The position numbers and the translations under genes are program-made. This document shows positions 19,332 to 29,528 of a DNA stretch of 64,000 nucleotides, piece after piece. This DNA comes from Leptospira noumeaensis. GTDB taxonomy: Bacteria > Spirochaetota > Leptospiria > Leptospirales > Leptospiraceae. The notes beneath the pieces were generated by a model, which worked only from the letters and a program-made list of their open reading frames with translations, had not been told where the DNA came from and did no database searches. The stretch covers positions 620,001-684,000 of the forward strand of contig NZ_RQFK01000026.1 in the NCBI RefSeq assembly GCF_004770765.1, written 5' to 3'. Positions within the stretch are counted from its first letter, which is position 1. The number at the start of each line of letters is the position of its first letter.

Positions 19332-20042
19332 ATGTTTGGAAAAATTCATGAAGTCTATTCTTCCATTTCAGGCGAAGGAATTTCACAAGGAATCCCTACT
19401 GTCTTTATCAGATTTGCAGGTTGTTCCTTACGTTGTGGCAAAACAGAATCGAAGGCGTTATGGTGTGACACAGCTTATGCCTTAGGACCCAACCAAGGTA
19501 CAGAAAAAAGTTTGGATTCCCTTTGGTTAGAATTAGAAAGTTTAGATCCCCATCATGGTTATCAGGTTCTGTTGACAGGTGGTGAACCCTTAGAAGGAAA
19601 AAACCGCGATCTTTCCATCTCGCTAGCAAACAAAATCTACGAACACCGGACAAAGGCTAGTTTGCCTTATCCCGCAGCACGTGTGGAAACCAATGGAAGC
19701 GAACGTATTTCGGAAGATCCTTTTTTTATTTTCACAATGGACTACAAACTTCCTGGATCGGGTATGGAAGACCGAATGGATCAGGAAAATTTCCGGATTC
19801 TAGAAAAGAGACATAATTCACTTGACGAAATCAAGTTCGTTGTGCGAGATAGAATCGACTTTGAAAGAAGTATCGAAGTCATTCGCGAACAAAAAATACA
19901 CACAAATATATTGTATTCGCCCGTCCACGGTGAAGTGGATGCCAAAGAACTAGTCGAATGGATCAAGGTAGACAACCCACCTAAGTGTCGTTTGTCGCTT
20001 CAAATTCACAAAGTTCTTTGGGGAAATCAGAAAGGAGTTTGA
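19332..20042 (+). CDS. queE: 7-carboxy-7-deazaguanine synthase
   Basis: 236 residues. It converts CPH4 to CDG in the queuosine pathway using radical SAM chemistry. The start [15 protein letters not shown] is typical, and TGGEP binds SAM. The cluster motif is unusual: CSLRC is followed by an eight-residue insertion before the usual WCDT, giving C-x3-C-x9-C. The later KLPGSGMED and KFVVRD are family features. The stop overlaps the next start (TGATG). Confidence 0.92.
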   Translation: MFGKIHEVYSSISGEGISQGIPTVFIRFAGCSLRCGKTESKALWCDTAYALGPNQGTEKSLDSLWLELESLDPHHGYQVLLTGGEPLEGKNRDLSISLANKIYEHRTKASLPYPAARVETNGSERISEDPFFIFTMDYKLPGSGMEDRMDQENFRILEKRHNSLDEIKFVVRDRIDFERSIEVIREQKIHTNILYSPVHGEVDAKELVEWIKVDNPPKCRLSLQIHKVLWGNQKGV

Positions 20043-22885
20043 TGGACATCCCTACTCAATTAAGTTTAGATTTTGAAACAACGGTTGAACCAAAACAAAC
20101 AAATGAGTATGGGTTTCTCATCGATGAACCGGAGTTAGGTCTAGCAAAAGTTACAAAAGAATCACCTACTTCCGTAGAACTATTTTTTGAATCCAAAGAA
20201 ATTTTTCGAAATGTTAATAAATCAAACAAAAACTTACAATTTTTAAATCAATACCCTGAATCGCTTCGTCTTTGGGAAGAATTTCCAAAAGCAATGGACT
20301 TGGCACTTACAGCAAGCCAACTTAAACTTACTTATAATTTTAATAAACTCTCATCACTTTCCAATTCTAGAACTCGTTTGCTCCCTCACCAAATTGAGTC
20401 GACTTTCATTGTTGCCAATAGTTTAAAACCAAGGTTTATCTTAGCCGATGAAGTAGGTCTTGGAAAAACCATTGAGGCGGGTCTTGCGGTTAAGGAACTA
20501 ATGTTTCGTCGTGGTCTCAAACGAGTGCTCGTGGTTGCTCCCTCTCCCCTCCTTGTCCAATGGCAACAAGAGATGAAAAACAAATTTAATGAAGAGTTTG
20601 CGATTGTTCGTAGAAGGAATTTTGTTACAAACGGTGCAGACCATTGGAGAAACTTCAATAAAATCATTACCTCAATAGATTTTATCAAAAATCCAAGGTA
20701 TGCTGAAGAAATACTTGGTACCAAATGGGACATCGTTGTTTTTGATGAGGCACATAGACTTCGTCGAGATTATTCGAAAATCACTCGTGGATATTTGTTT
20801 GCTGAAAAAATTGCACGTAAAACGGAATGCCTTCTCCTACTCACAGCAACACCGTTTAGAGGAAAGTTAGAAGAACTATTTTACTTACTCCATTTAGTTG
20901 ATCCAAATATCCTTGGGCCATATCACACTTTTGTAAATGACTATGTTGTTGGTCAAAAAGGGGACTTAAAAGAAAAAATCTCCAAAGTTCTCCTTCGTCG
21001 TCGGAAAGTGGAAGTAGGTGGGTTTACTAAACGATTTGCAAAAACGGTTAGGATCGATCTTTCTCCCATTGAACGTGCGTTTTATGATGAAACTACTGAT
21101 TATGTAAAACGAGAATACAATATGGCTATGGGAACTAAAAACCGTGCCATTGGATTTGTGATGGTGGTTTTCCAAAAACTTTTGGATTCCTCAGTGATTG
21201 CCCTTCTTTCTGCCTTACAAAAAAGAAAGTTTATGTTGGAATCCAAATTCCATTACATGAAAGAACATGAAACCACTTTGGATGATTGGGACTTAGATGA
21301 AACGGAAGGTGTCGAAGACTTTATCACCGAATTAGAAGATGAAGAAATGTCTAGTTTCCAAAGGATCAAAAGGGAGCTCTTTACTCTTAACCGTCTCATC
21401 CATTTGGGAAAACAAATCAAAGAAGATAAAAAAACTCAAAAACTAAAGGAAACTCTTTATCGTTTAAAGAAAGAGGGCCATAAAAAATTCATCATCTTCA
21501 CACAATTCAGAACCACACAAGACCATTTACAATCGGTTTTAGAACCAGACTTCAAAGTTTCTCCTTTCCATGGTTCCCTAAGTATGGATGAAAAAGAAGT
21601 CGCCATCCAAAAATTCAAAGAAGACTACGAAATTCTCATTTGTACGGAAGCGGGTGGGGAAGGCCGTAACTTACAATTTGCTAATATACTTTTTAATTAT
21701 GACTTACCTTGGAGCCCACTAAAGATCGAACAACGAATTGGAAGGATCCATCGTTTTGGTCAAAAAGATAATGTTTATATCTTTAACTTTGCGTCCAAAG
21801 ATACAGTGGCAGAAAGAATTTTAGAAGTACTCACAAATAAAATTCGTTTGTTTGAAGAATCCATTGGTGCTTCTGATGATTTACTTGGAACCATCGAAGA
21901 GGAACTTGATTTCAACTCAAGCCTTATGAAATTTGTGACGGGTACAAAAACCAAAGAAGAATTAGAAACGGAATTTGACCTTCGCATCCAAGTAGCTCAG
22001 AAAGGTTTTGAAAAACTAAACGCACTTGTGACACCTAAAGTATTAGATTTTAATTTAAAAGATTATTACGATCATACTCTGGAAGAAAGAGAATGGAACA
22101 ATAGCCATCTAGAAGAAGTGGTAGCGCAAGGTTCCAAGTTTTTCCAAGCTCATCTTCCTGGAACATTAACATCCGTTGGAAAAGGATCTTACGAATATAA
22201 AAATGCTGAAGGTAAAATCAAAAAAGCAACTTTTGATTCCGATTTAGCACTCACAAATGATTCTCTAGAATTTATGGCATTTGGCCATCCTTTTGTTGAA
22301 AAGGTTACCGAGTTACTCACTCAAAGTGATGTAGGCCGTAAAAAGAAATACTTACTATCGGACAACTTAGGCCAAAAAATTCTTTTTGTCTTCCAAGTAG
22401 AATTCGATTTTTCTCTCAAACGAAAAGATCTCTTTTTTATGGAATTTGATTTAAAGAAAAAGCGAACTTTAGTTTATACGGAAAAACCTAACGAATGGGC
22501 AGAAGCAAAAACGTATGTTCCCGAAAAAGAAATTCCATTGTCAAAACTAGAAGAAGCATTTATTCATTGTTATCCGATTGTTGAATCAGAAGCAGAAACA
22601 AAAAAAGAAATCCTCAGAAAAGAGACTTTGTCCGTATTCCAAAAGGAAGAATACAAAGTAGAACTTTCTCACCAAAAAACCATCCGCCAACTGGAAGAAA
22701 AACTAATGCGCCAAGAGGCCGCTTATAAATGGGACAATCGTCCTGAAAAAAAAGCAGTCCTCCATAAAACGATGAAAGAAATCCAACGAGCAAAAGACGA
22801 ATATACAGTCGAAATTCGAAAAATCAAAAATGGTGCGAAGATTTTTCATAAAATTCGGTTGTTCCAAACTTATATCAGTATTTAA
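20042..22885 (+). CDS. SNF2-family helicase (RapA/HepA-like)
   Basis: 947 residues from the ATG at 20042, with AAAGGAG upstream; this overlaps the queE stop by one base. The motor is complete: LLPHQIES, Walker A GLGKT (residues 139-143), DEAH (235-238), [14 protein letters not shown], a [11 protein letters not shown] motif VI. The last 350 residues are charged and partly coiled-coil, without a nuclease or methylase domain. It resembles bacterial RapA-like remodelers that act on nucleic-acid protein complexes. Its operon partner is queE, not a defence gene. Confidence 0.88.
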   Translation: MDIPTQLSLDFETTVEPKQTNEYGFLIDEPELGLAKVTKESPTSVELFFESKEIFRNVNKSNKNLQFLNQYPESLRLWEEFPKAMDLALTASQLKLTYNFNKLSSLSNSRTRLLPHQIESTFIVANSLKPRFILADEVGLGKTIEAGLAVKELMFRRGLKRVLVVAPSPLLVQWQQEMKNKFNEEFAIVRRRNFVTNGADHWRNFNKIITSIDFIKNPRYAEEILGTKWDIVVFDEAHRLRRDYSKITRGYLFAEKIARKTECLLLLTATPFRGKLEELFYLLHLVDPNILGPYHTFVNDYVVGQKGDLKEKISKVLLRRRKVEVGGFTKRFAKTVRIDLSPIERAFYDETTDYVKREYNMAMGTKNRAIGFVMVVFQKLLDSSVIALLSALQKRKFMLESKFHYMKEHETTLDDWDLDETEGVEDFITELEDEEMSSFQRIKRELFTLNRLIHLGKQIKEDKKTQKLKETLYRLKKEGHKKFIIFTQFRTTQDHLQSVLEPDFKVSPFHGSLSMDEKEVAIQKFKEDYEILICTEAGGEGRNLQFANILFNYDLPWSPLKIEQRIGRIHRFGQKDNVYIFNFASKDTVAERILEVLTNKIRLFEESIGASDDLLGTIEEELDFNSSLMKFVTGTKTKEELETEFDLRIQVAQKGFEKLNALVTPKVLDFNLKDYYDHTLEEREWNNSHLEEVVAQGSKFFQAHLPGTLTSVGKGSYEYKNAEGKIKKATFDSDLALTNDSLEFMAFGHPFVEKVTELLTQSDVGRKKKYLLSDNLGQKILFVFQVEFDFSLKRKDLFFMEFDLKKKRTLVYTEKPNEWAEAKTYVPEKEIPLSKLEEAFIHCYPIVESEAETKKEILRKETLSVFQKEEYKVELSHQKTIRQLEEKLMRQEAAYKWDNRPEKKAVLHKTMKEIQRAKDEYTVEIRKIKNGAKIFHKIRLFQTYISI

Positions 22886-22924
22886 ATTCATTTACATAAA
22901 ATTTTCAAAAGATAAATTTTGGGA

Positions 22925-24190
22925 ATGTTCTTTCCCAAAGTTCCTTTTTGGATTCAGATCCTCGTATCTCTATTGTTAGGTTTGATTTTTGGAATTCTGT
23001 TGAATCCCGAAACAGGGTTTATCTCTGCCTTTAATTTAAAACCTTATCTGCCATGGATGAAACTTCCCGGAGATCTTTTTTTAAATCTACTCCAAATGAT
23101 TATGATTCCCCTTGTGATCGTATCCATTGCGCTCGGAGTTTCTAGTTTACGGAATTTGAAGGATCTTTGGAGTTTAGGAAGCAAAACACTTTTATATTTT
23201 ATTTTCACAACTGTAATTTCCGTAAGTATTGGAATTTCTCTCTCCCTAATCATCAAACCAGGGAACCATATCCAGAACCAATCTACAGTTACAAATCAAA
23301 ACATTACTTCTACAAACTTGGATGAAAAAAGTGAATCCATTCCAGAAATCATTGCTAACATCATTCCTAAAAATCTAGTCAATGTTTGGTCCAAACAACA
23401 AATGTTATCTGTTGTTTTTTTTGGAATGATTTTGGGAATTTTTTTCCTCACTTCTCGTGAATCTGGTGCTGCCTTAAAAGCCTTTTGTCATTCGTTAGAA
23501 AGTTTTTGTTTATGGGTTGTGGCTACTGCAATGAAATTAGCTCCCTTAGCAGTTTTGGGGCTCATGAGTTATGCAATGGTCCAAATTGGATTTTCTCTTT
23601 TGTTAGGACTCGTATCTTATATTGGAACCGTTCTTTTAGGACTTTTTTGTATTTTAATCTTCTATGGAGTTTTGATTTTATTTTTTACAGGAAAAAATCC
23701 GATTCGTTTCCTGAACCAGGTTCGTGAAATTCCCCTACTTGGTTTTTCTACTTCTAGCTCTAGTTCTGTCCTTCCCTATTCTTTAAAACTAGCAAAGGAA
23801 AAATTAAAACTTAAAGAAACAGTCTCTGACTTTGTTCTTCCCCTTGGTGCAACCATCAATATGGACGGAACAGCTTTGTACCAAGCCGTAGCTACAGTTT
23901 TCCTAAGTCAAGTGTACCAAGTAGACCTTTCCCCACTAGACTTGTTTTTGTTAGTTGGGACAGTAACAGCCGCTTCGATTGGGACTGCTGCCACACCCGG
24001 GGTGGGACTTGTCATCCTCGCATCCATCCTTTATACCTTTCACATTCCCATCGAAGGTATCACTATCCTTTTTGGGGTTGACCGTTTTTTAGATATGTGT
24101 AGAACTTCAGTAAATCTGACCGGCGATCTATCTTGTGCCTTTATCATGGACCATATCTGGAAGGAAACCAAACCCAATGAAAAAAATTAA
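22925..24190 (+). CDS. Dicarboxylate/amino-acid:cation symporter (DAACS family)
   Basis: 421 residues from the ATG at 22925; a TTG two codons earlier is also possible. About eight transmembrane segments plus re-entrant loops. Family signatures: the Ser-rich hairpin TSSSSSVLP and the transport core PLGATINMDGTALYQAVA, followed by AASIGTAATPG and the DRFLDMCRTSVNLTGD helix. It imports glutamate, aspartate or C4-dicarboxylates with Na+ or H+. The next gene starts inside its end (14-base overlap). Confidence 0.92.
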   Translation: MFFPKVPFWIQILVSLLLGLIFGILLNPETGFISAFNLKPYLPWMKLPGDLFLNLLQMIMIPLVIVSIALGVSSLRNLKDLWSLGSKTLLYFIFTTVISVSIGISLSLIIKPGNHIQNQSTVTNQNITSTNLDEKSESIPEIIANIIPKNLVNVWSKQQMLSVVFFGMILGIFFLTSRESGAALKAFCHSLESFCLWVVATAMKLAPLAVLGLMSYAMVQIGFSLLLGLVSYIGTVLLGLFCILIFYGVLILFFTGKNPIRFLNQVREIPLLGFSTSSSSSVLPYSLKLAKEKLKLKETVSDFVLPLGATINMDGTALYQAVATVFLSQVYQVDLSPLDLFLLVGTVTAASIGTAATPGVGLVILASILYTFHIPIEGITILFGVDRFLDMCRTSVNLTGDLSCAFIMDHIWKETKPNEKN

Positions 24191-25028
24191 ATACGCTGCT
24201 CTTTTAGGAATTTTAACCTTCCTAATCCATTGTGATACCAAAAAGGATTATTTTGAAGATGTTGGGGCTCATTTCCTTTGTAACACCTACGCTGTTTGTA
24301 ATGGGGAAACTCCCGCAAAAACTGGAATCATTGGTGACAGTTGGACAGACATTCTTCTTGGATATCCAGTTGTCGAAACTCTAAGACCCCAATTAGAAAA
24401 CCGTTTCCAATATAAATTTGTTGGTGCCACTCTTGGTGGAAAAACTTTACAACAAGTAGTCAGCCAAGGCCTCCAATTCCAAGTCATTGACCAAGGAGGG
24501 GCTGATATGAAAGTCATCATCCTTTCCCTCGGTGGTAATGACATCCAAGCAAACCTTTCCGAATACATTGGAAACGTAAGTACAGTCCAAGCTCAAAGAT
24601 TTGCTACCATCAAAGCCAATCTCAAACAAATGATTGTTACTGGTAATGCTTACAAAATCGCTAGATTCGGTGGAGCCCCTATAAAATGGATCATCCATGG
24701 ATACGACTATCCCAATCCTTATATGTCACCAGCGATTGCTGGATCCGACGAAGGATGTAAAACTAAATTTGATCGTGTAGGACTAATTGTTCCTGATGCG
24801 GCTGCATTTACCTCAGAACAATTAGATTCTTTCAACAATCTGCTAGTTGATATCTCTAGAGAAGAACCATCTTTTATCTATGTAGACTTAAGGAATACTT
24901 TGGGTGGAAAACCATATTCGCGCGCTGAATTTATGTTAGACTGCATTCATGCAAATAACTTGGGTTATACACTTCTTGCCGACAAATTTGCAAGATTAAT
25001 TTATCCGATCACAAATGTAGGATTTTAA
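24177..25028 (+). CDS. SGNH/GDSL-family hydrolase, lipoprotein
   Basis: 283 residues from the ATG at 24177, which sits inside the end of the symporter gene. The signal ends in lipobox LIHC. The block I GDS is seen in GIIGDSWTD (catalytic Ser), block III as SLGGND (Gly and Asn), and block V as DCIHANNLGY (Asp and His). It is likely an esterase or acyl hydrolase at the envelope. Second gene of the 22925-27181 run. Confidence 0.88.
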   Translation: MKKIKYAALLGILTFLIHCDTKKDYFEDVGAHFLCNTYAVCNGETPAKTGIIGDSWTDILLGYPVVETLRPQLENRFQYKFVGATLGGKTLQQVVSQGLQFQVIDQGGADMKVIILSLGGNDIQANLSEYIGNVSTVQAQRFATIKANLKQMIVTGNAYKIARFGGAPIKWIIHGYDYPNPYMSPAIAGSDEGCKTKFDRVGLIVPDAAAFTSEQLDSFNNLLVDISREEPSFIYVDLRNTLGGKPYSRAEFMLDCIHANNLGYTLLADKFARLIYPITNVGF

Positions 25029-25030
25029 AT

Positions 25031-25852
25031 ATGAAAAATATAATCATCATTTCTTTAGTTTTTTTCGTTTCGGTTGTTTCCTTATATTCACAGCCAACAT
25101 CTGCAAATACTGGTTTTGCCCATCCCCTCCAAGTAGAACCTGTTGCAGTTTATACAAAAATCAGAGGTAACGTAGGTTACTGGGATAAAAACTTCAACGG
25201 TGTGAAGGAAATTAATAAAAACATAAATGTCGAAGGTGAGTATAAATTCTCCGAATCTTTTTCTGTCATATCCTCCATTGGAAGGACAGAATATTCTCAA
25301 ACCGATTCTGCAAAAGAAATCACTTGGGATCGTTGGAATGGGGGAATCAAATACGGAAAAATTTTTGATAATGGATCTTCCCAATTTTTGATTGGTGGTG
25401 GTTTGCGAATTTACGACAAAAAAAGAAACGCTGAATTTCGTGAAAAAGAAAATCCAGATTTTTATTTGATCCGACCGAACTTTGGACTCGGTTACAAACG
25501 TGGTATATTTCAAATTATGTCGGAATTCCGATTCCAAACAGAAACAAACCGACATGGTAAAGAATCAAGTTTGGAAGAATTCAAACGTTATTACCAAGTA
25601 GGCATTGCTCCTTCTTTTGCCATTGCCGATTCTGTTCGAATCTTCACGGAACTTGAATATAGAGAACCTCTAGACAAAACTGCTGATAAAAATTTGCGTT
25701 ATTTTAATTTTTATCCCGGTATTTCCATGAGTACAGAAAGTTTAGGTACATTTAGTTTTTCATTTTTACTTGGTGTTCTTCCCAAAGCAGACAACGCGAT
25801 GGACAGGGGTGTTCGATTCTCCTATTTCTACTTTTTTGATACAAGCCAGTAG
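25031..25852 (+). CDS. Predicted outer-membrane beta-barrel protein
   Basis: 273 residues. A signal peptide ends near LYSQ. The rest alternates aromatic and polar residues in strands, with many YxF/FxF patterns, and finishes in an aromatic strand (VRFSYFYFFDTSQ). I do not recognise a named family; a small barrel, perhaps with 10-12 strands, is my reading. It follows the SGNH gene by two bases. Confidence 0.75.
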   Translation: MKNIIIISLVFFVSVVSLYSQPTSANTGFAHPLQVEPVAVYTKIRGNVGYWDKNFNGVKEINKNINVEGEYKFSESFSVISSIGRTEYSQTDSAKEITWDRWNGGIKYGKIFDNGSSQFLIGGGLRIYDKKRNAEFREKENPDFYLIRPNFGLGYKRGIFQIMSEFRFQTETNRHGKESSLEEFKRYYQVGIAPSFAIADSVRIFTELEYREPLDKTADKNLRYFNFYPGISMSTESLGTFSFSFLLGVLPKADNAMDRGVRFSYFYFFDTSQ

Positions 25853-25855
25853 AGT

Positions 25856-26173
25856 ATGATAAAAGTTTTATTTTTACCGATGGTCTTTTTTTTGTTTCAT
25901 TGTCTCAGTATACAAATTGGAAATCCGTCGGTAACAATATTTCAAAACAAAGGACAAGAAGGTTGGCATTCTCCAGGAAAAATCCCGGTTCCAACCGATC
26001 GTTTTGTTGAATCCTGCACCACAAATTATTTTGGACTTGTGAGTTTGGGCAATGCTAGTTATGATTTCATTCCTCGGAACACTCGACCCAAAGAAATTCA
26101 CAGTTTAGATCATTATTATAAAAACCAATATTTCTTTTTCCAAGAACTTTGTTTGCGAATTACCGGAAGATGA
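25856..26173 (+). CDS. TRL-like lipoprotein, third copy
   Basis: 105 residues. A signal ends in lipobox FHC (Cys16). The TRL-like parts are ESCTTNYFGLVSLGNASYDF and the final FQELC. It lacks the early G-x-LYT element clear in the copy at 727, so it is the most diverged of the four. The stop overlaps the next ATG (ATGA). Confidence 0.7.
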   Translation: MIKVLFLPMVFFLFHCLSIQIGNPSVTIFQNKGQEGWHSPGKIPVPTDRFVESCTTNYFGLVSLGNASYDFIPRNTRPKEIHSLDHYYKNQYFFFQELCLRITGR

Positions 26174-26415
26174 AACAGAACATTGAATCCCTTAGTGAAT
26201 TTGCAAAGAAATTAAAAAGTGGACTTATCTATGAAGAGATAGAATCCAAATTGAAGGATTTCCATTCTAAAAAAAACAATGTACCAAACAAATCATTGGA
26301 TGCGTTAACCGCTAAAATCCAAAAGAAAGAAGAACAAATCGAAAAACTCTATGACGATATCATCATTTTACAAAACAAACTTTCTAAACTTTTGGATTTG
26401 GAACTTAAAAAATAA
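26170..26415 (+). CDS. Small coiled-coil protein
   Basis: 81 residues from the ATG at 26170, overlapping the previous stop by four bases; a start seven codons upstream is less likely. It resembles an exonuclease VII small-subunit-like or xis-type helical pair: SLSEFAKKLKSGLIYEEIESKLKDFHSK, then a Lys/Glu-rich coiled coil. It has no signal. I would not call it xseB since the match is only general. Sits between two TRL-like genes. Confidence 0.6.
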   Translation: MKQNIESLSEFAKKLKSGLIYEEIESKLKDFHSKKNNVPNKSLDALTAKIQKKEEQIEKLYDDIIILQNKLSKLLDLELKK

Positions 26416-26737
26416 AATTTACCCGCCGAAGATCCGTATCCTTGTTTTAGCCTTTTTTTCATTCACTCTCAGTTCATCCTGCGCCAGTTCCGGATTTGGA
26501 ACCCAAGGGTTACTCTACGAAGACCAAAGGATCAGTATGATGGAAACGGGTATCCTTGCCACGAAAGAAGGGATTGCCTGTGCAAAATCCTACTTAGGCC
26601 TAATTGCTTTGGGGGATGCCTCAGTAGAGGTCGCCCAAAGGAACGGAAATATTAGGGAAATTACGTCTATTGAACTAGAAACTTTTAATTTCTTCGGGAT
26701 TTACGCAAAACTCTGCACGGTTACCAAGGGAAATTAG
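26351..26737 (+). CDS. TRL-like lipoprotein, fourth copy (start uncertain)
   Basis: Up to 128 residues. The lipobox SSSC is followed by ASSGFGTQGLLYEDQ, close to the copy at 727 (ASPGFGPRGFLYTK), then GIACAKSYLGLIALGDAS and the final YAKLC, so it is a full TRL-family member. The only canonical start in frame is the ATG at 26351, 65 bases inside the preceding gene, giving an unusually long leader before the signal. A non-canonical start (for example ATT or ATC around 26416-26434) would give a normal signal peptide. Confidence 0.75.
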   Translation: MTISSFYKTNFLNFWIWNLKNKIYPPKIRILVLAFFSFTLSSSCASSGFGTQGLLYEDQRISMMETGILATKEGIACAKSYLGLIALGDASVEVAQRNGNIREITSIELETFNFFGIYAKLCTVTKGN

Positions 26738-26758
26738 TCGAAACTAAATCTAGACGTT

Positions 26759-27181
26759 ATGACAATGTGGAAGAAAATTCAAATTCTGTTTCTGTTTGGT
26801 TTTTCCTCTCTAACTTGTCTTCCTGAACCCGAACCCTCTCTTTTGGGTGTCCTCGTGCTTCCACTCGTGACACAAACTTCGTCAAACTTTACCATTGAAT
26901 CCACATCCCCAACAAATGGACAAACGGGTGTTGCGCTGAGCCCCACAATCACGATCATTTTGACCCAAGCAGTGGATACCACTTCCCTCAACACGAATAT
27001 TAGTTGTACGCCTTCTTGCCCCAGTCTTAGCGGTGGTGCGTCCAATAGAACCATTACCCTAACACCTGCCAGTGCTCTGACAACGGGAACCACTTACACC
27101 ATCACACTCGGTCAAAACATCCAATCCATATTTGGGCTGACCCTCGGCACAAACACTAGTTTCAGTTTTACAACCCTATAA
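26759..27181 (+). CDS. Lipoprotein with a Big_5 (bacterial Ig-like) domain
   Basis: 140 residues; ATG at 26759 or two codons later. A signal ends in lipobox SLTC. The mature domain has the Big_5 pattern SPTNGQTGVALSPTITIILTQAVDTTSLN...ALTTGTTYTITLGQ, an Ig-like beta sandwich common in surface proteins. A CTPSC pair may form a disulphide. It ends the 22925-27181 run, followed by three hairpins. Confidence 0.85.
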   Translation: MTMWKKIQILFLFGFSSLTCLPEPEPSLLGVLVLPLVTQTSSNFTIESTSPTNGQTGVALSPTITIILTQAVDTTSLNTNISCTPSCPSLSGGASNRTITLTPASALTTGTTYTITLGQNIQSIFGLTLGTNTSFSFTTL

Positions 27182-27183
27182 AA

Positions 27184-27273
27184 AAAGCCGACGTTTCCGC
27201 CGGCTCTTCCAAAGATCCAATCACTTTTTCAGAGATTGGATGATCTAAAAAACTGCCCTTCTGATTTAGAAGG
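27184..27273. terminator. Three successive hairpins between convergent transcripts
   Basis: Stem 1 pairs AGCCG (27186-27190) with CGGCT (27201-27205), preceded by an A run. Stem 2 pairs ATCCAATC (27215-27222) with GATTGGAT (27234-27241), perfect 8 bp. Stem 3 pairs CCTTCT (27257-27262) with AGAAGG (27268-27273). Only A runs flank them on the plus side, so stem 1 reads as an intrinsic terminator for the minus-strand hppA transcript; the others may protect the ends. Confidence 0.55.
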
Positions 27274-27310
27274 ACAAAATCCTTTTGATCGTATTCATTA
27301 TAGAAATTTC

Positions 27311-29458
27311 TTATTTAAAGAAATTTAAAATGATCCCACCTTTTGTTACAAAAAACTCAGCAAACACGAGTGAGGTGATCGCCATAAGTTTAATCAAAAT
27401 GTTGATGGCAGGGCCAGAAGTATCTTTGAATGGATCTCCTACTGTATCACCCACAACCGCAGCTTTGTGTTTCTCAGAACCTTTTCCACCAGCAGTTTTT
27501 TCGATGTATTTTTTCGCGTTGTCCCAAGCTCCACCGGAGTTTGCAGATGAGATCGCAAGAACCACACCAGAAACGAGGGCGCCTGCAAGAAGACCAGCAA
27601 GTGACTTCACACCAAACAAATAACCAACGACAATCGGGCTAAGTAGAACCAATAGACCTGGAGGAATCATTTCCCGAAGAGCAGCAGAAGTAGAAATGTC
27701 TACACACTTAGCATACTCTGGTTTTGCCGTTCCTTCCATAAGACCTGGAATTTCTTTAAATTGGCGACGAACTTCTTTTACCATATCAAGAGCTGCCTTT
27801 CCTACAGACTTCATAGTCATCGCAGAAAAGATAAAAGGAAGCATGGCACCAAAAAGAAGACCACCAAATACGAGTGGATCAAGTAGTTCGATGGAAGTTA
27901 GATCAATCGCACCTTCACCCATTTCTTTGGAAGCATTTTGTGTTCTAGTGATAAAGGCTGCAAATAAGGCAAGGGAAGTAAGCGCAGCAGAACCAATCGC
28001 AAAACCTTTTCCTACGGCCGCAGTGGTGTTTCCCGCTGCATCCAAGTTGTCAGTTCTATCACGAACTTCTTTTCCGAGTTCCGCCATCTCAGCAATCCCA
28101 CCGGCGTTATCAGATACTGGACCGTAAGCATCGATCGTAAGACCAATTGCAATTGTGGAAATCATACCAATAGCAGCGATTGCGATTCCATACATACCTG
28201 CAAGGATATTGGAAACAACAATTACGATCACAAGTAAAATCACTGGAACTACAGTGGATTTGTAACCAAGAGCAAGTCCGTAGATGATGTTAGTCGCAGC
28301 ACCTGTTTCACAAGCATCAGCAACTTCACGTACTGGTTTGTAAGAATGAGAAGTATAAATCTCAGTGATCCAACCAATGAACATACCAGCAAACAAACCT
28401 AATGCGACTGAAGTATAAACATTCCACTTAGTGATGGTTTTGTCTCCGATTTGGAAACTATCGATCATAAAGATGTCAGTTACAAAGTAAAGAGCTGCTG
28501 CTACGATGAATGTAGAAATCCAAAGTTGGAGTTTGAGAGCTTTTTCTACATTTCCGCCTTCTTTCACTCGAGCAAAGAATGTAGTGATGAGGGAAGCTGG
28601 GATTCCAATTGCAGAAATTAAAAGTGGATAGAGTAGAGCAGAGTTATTGTCAGCAAGAGCGGATGCTGTTGCACCAATCACAAGAGCCGCACAAGTTGCT
28701 TCCGCAGCAGAACCAAAAAGGTCAGCACCCATACCAGCAATATCACCCACGTTGTCTCCTACGTTATCAGCAATGGTTGCTGGGTTACGAGGATCATCTT
28801 CTGGAATTCCTTTTTCTACCTTACCTACAAGGTCAGCACCAACGTCAGCGGCTTTAGTATAAATACCACCACCCACACGACCAAAGAGTGCTACAGAAGA
28901 TCCACCGAGACCAAAACCAGCAAGTGATTCCATAAGGATGTGTTTGGCAACACCTACGTTTGTTCCTGTGAATAGAAGAAAAAGTCCGATCATTCCAAGA
29001 ACCGCAAGACCAATCAGACCAAAACCCATTACGGCTCCAGAATCATAAGCAACACGGAAAGCTTTGGAAAGAGAAGTTTTTGCGGCTTCTGCTGTACGAA
29101 CGTTACCAGCAGTCGCAATTTTCATTCCTATAAAACCAGAAAGGCAAGAAATGAGGGCACCTGAAACAAAAGCAACGGCAGTATAAATTCCTTCGTTGAA
29201 TTCAGTTTTTGGATTATCCAAAAGTAAATAAATGAGAACCGTCATGAAACTGATAAATAGCAAAATGACTCGGTATTCTCTGAGAAGGAAGGCCATAGCC
29301 CCTTCTGCGATCGCAGCGGAGATTTCTTTCAATTTAGCGGTTTCTTTTTCGCTTCCGCCGCCTGCGCCCACTTGGATGCGAACCACCCGAGCCGCGTAGA
29401 ATATCGCCGTGACTATGGAAACCAGTGCCATGACGATGATGATTAACTCTACATTCAT
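27311..29458 (-). CDS. hppA: Membrane-bound pyrophosphatase ion pump
   Basis: 715 residues with about 16 transmembrane helices. It couples pyrophosphate hydrolysis to H+ or Na+ export across the inner membrane. The catalytic motif [20 protein letters not shown] is intact, as is [11 protein letters not shown]. Ala and Gly at the two positions that decide potassium dependence ([10 protein letters not shown]) predict the K+-dependent class; the ion pumped cannot be decided from the sequence alone. The ATG has AGAGGA upstream. Confidence 0.96.
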   Translation of the reverse strand: MNVELIIIVMALVSIVTAIFYAARVVRIQVGAGGGSEKETAKLKEISAAIAEGAMAFLLREYRVILLFISFMTVLIYLLLDNPKTEFNEGIYTAVAFVSGALISCLSGFIGMKIATAGNVRTAEAAKTSLSKAFRVAYDSGAVMGFGLIGLAVLGMIGLFLLFTGTNVGVAKHILMESLAGFGLGGSSVALFGRVGGGIYTKAADVGADLVGKVEKGIPEDDPRNPATIADNVGDNVGDIAGMGADLFGSAAEATCAALVIGATASALADNNSALLYPLLISAIGIPASLITTFFARVKEGGNVEKALKLQLWISTFIVAAALYFVTDIFMIDSFQIGDKTITKWNVYTSVALGLFAGMFIGWITEIYTSHSYKPVREVADACETGAATNIIYGLALGYKSTVVPVILLVIVIVVSNILAGMYGIAIAAIGMISTIAIGLTIDAYGPVSDNAGGIAEMAELGKEVRDRTDNLDAAGNTTAAVGKGFAIGSAALTSLALFAAFITRTQNASKEMGEGAIDLTSIELLDPLVFGGLLFGAMLPFIFSAMTMKSVGKAALDMVKEVRRQFKEIPGLMEGTAKPEYAKCVDISTSAALREMIPPGLLVLLSPIVVGYLFGVKSLAGLLAGALVSGVVLAISSANSGGAWDNAKKYIEKTAGGKGSEKHKAAVVGDTVGDPFKDTSGPAINILIKLMAITSLVFAEFFVTKGGIILNFFK

Positions 29459-29528
29459 GAGATCCTCTTTGAGATTGTTTATTTGAATTTCTAAGATTAT
29501 TTAGAAGATGACCGATGAGAATCCATAG

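Noticed and set aside
20042..22885. SNF2 helicase as part of a DISARM-type defence system
   Set aside because: No methylase, PLD nuclease, DUF1998 or other defence partner is nearby; the neighbour is queE.
28609..28862. Frames antisense to hppA
   Set aside because: Shadow frames created by the Ala/Gly-rich coding strand of a well-conserved gene.
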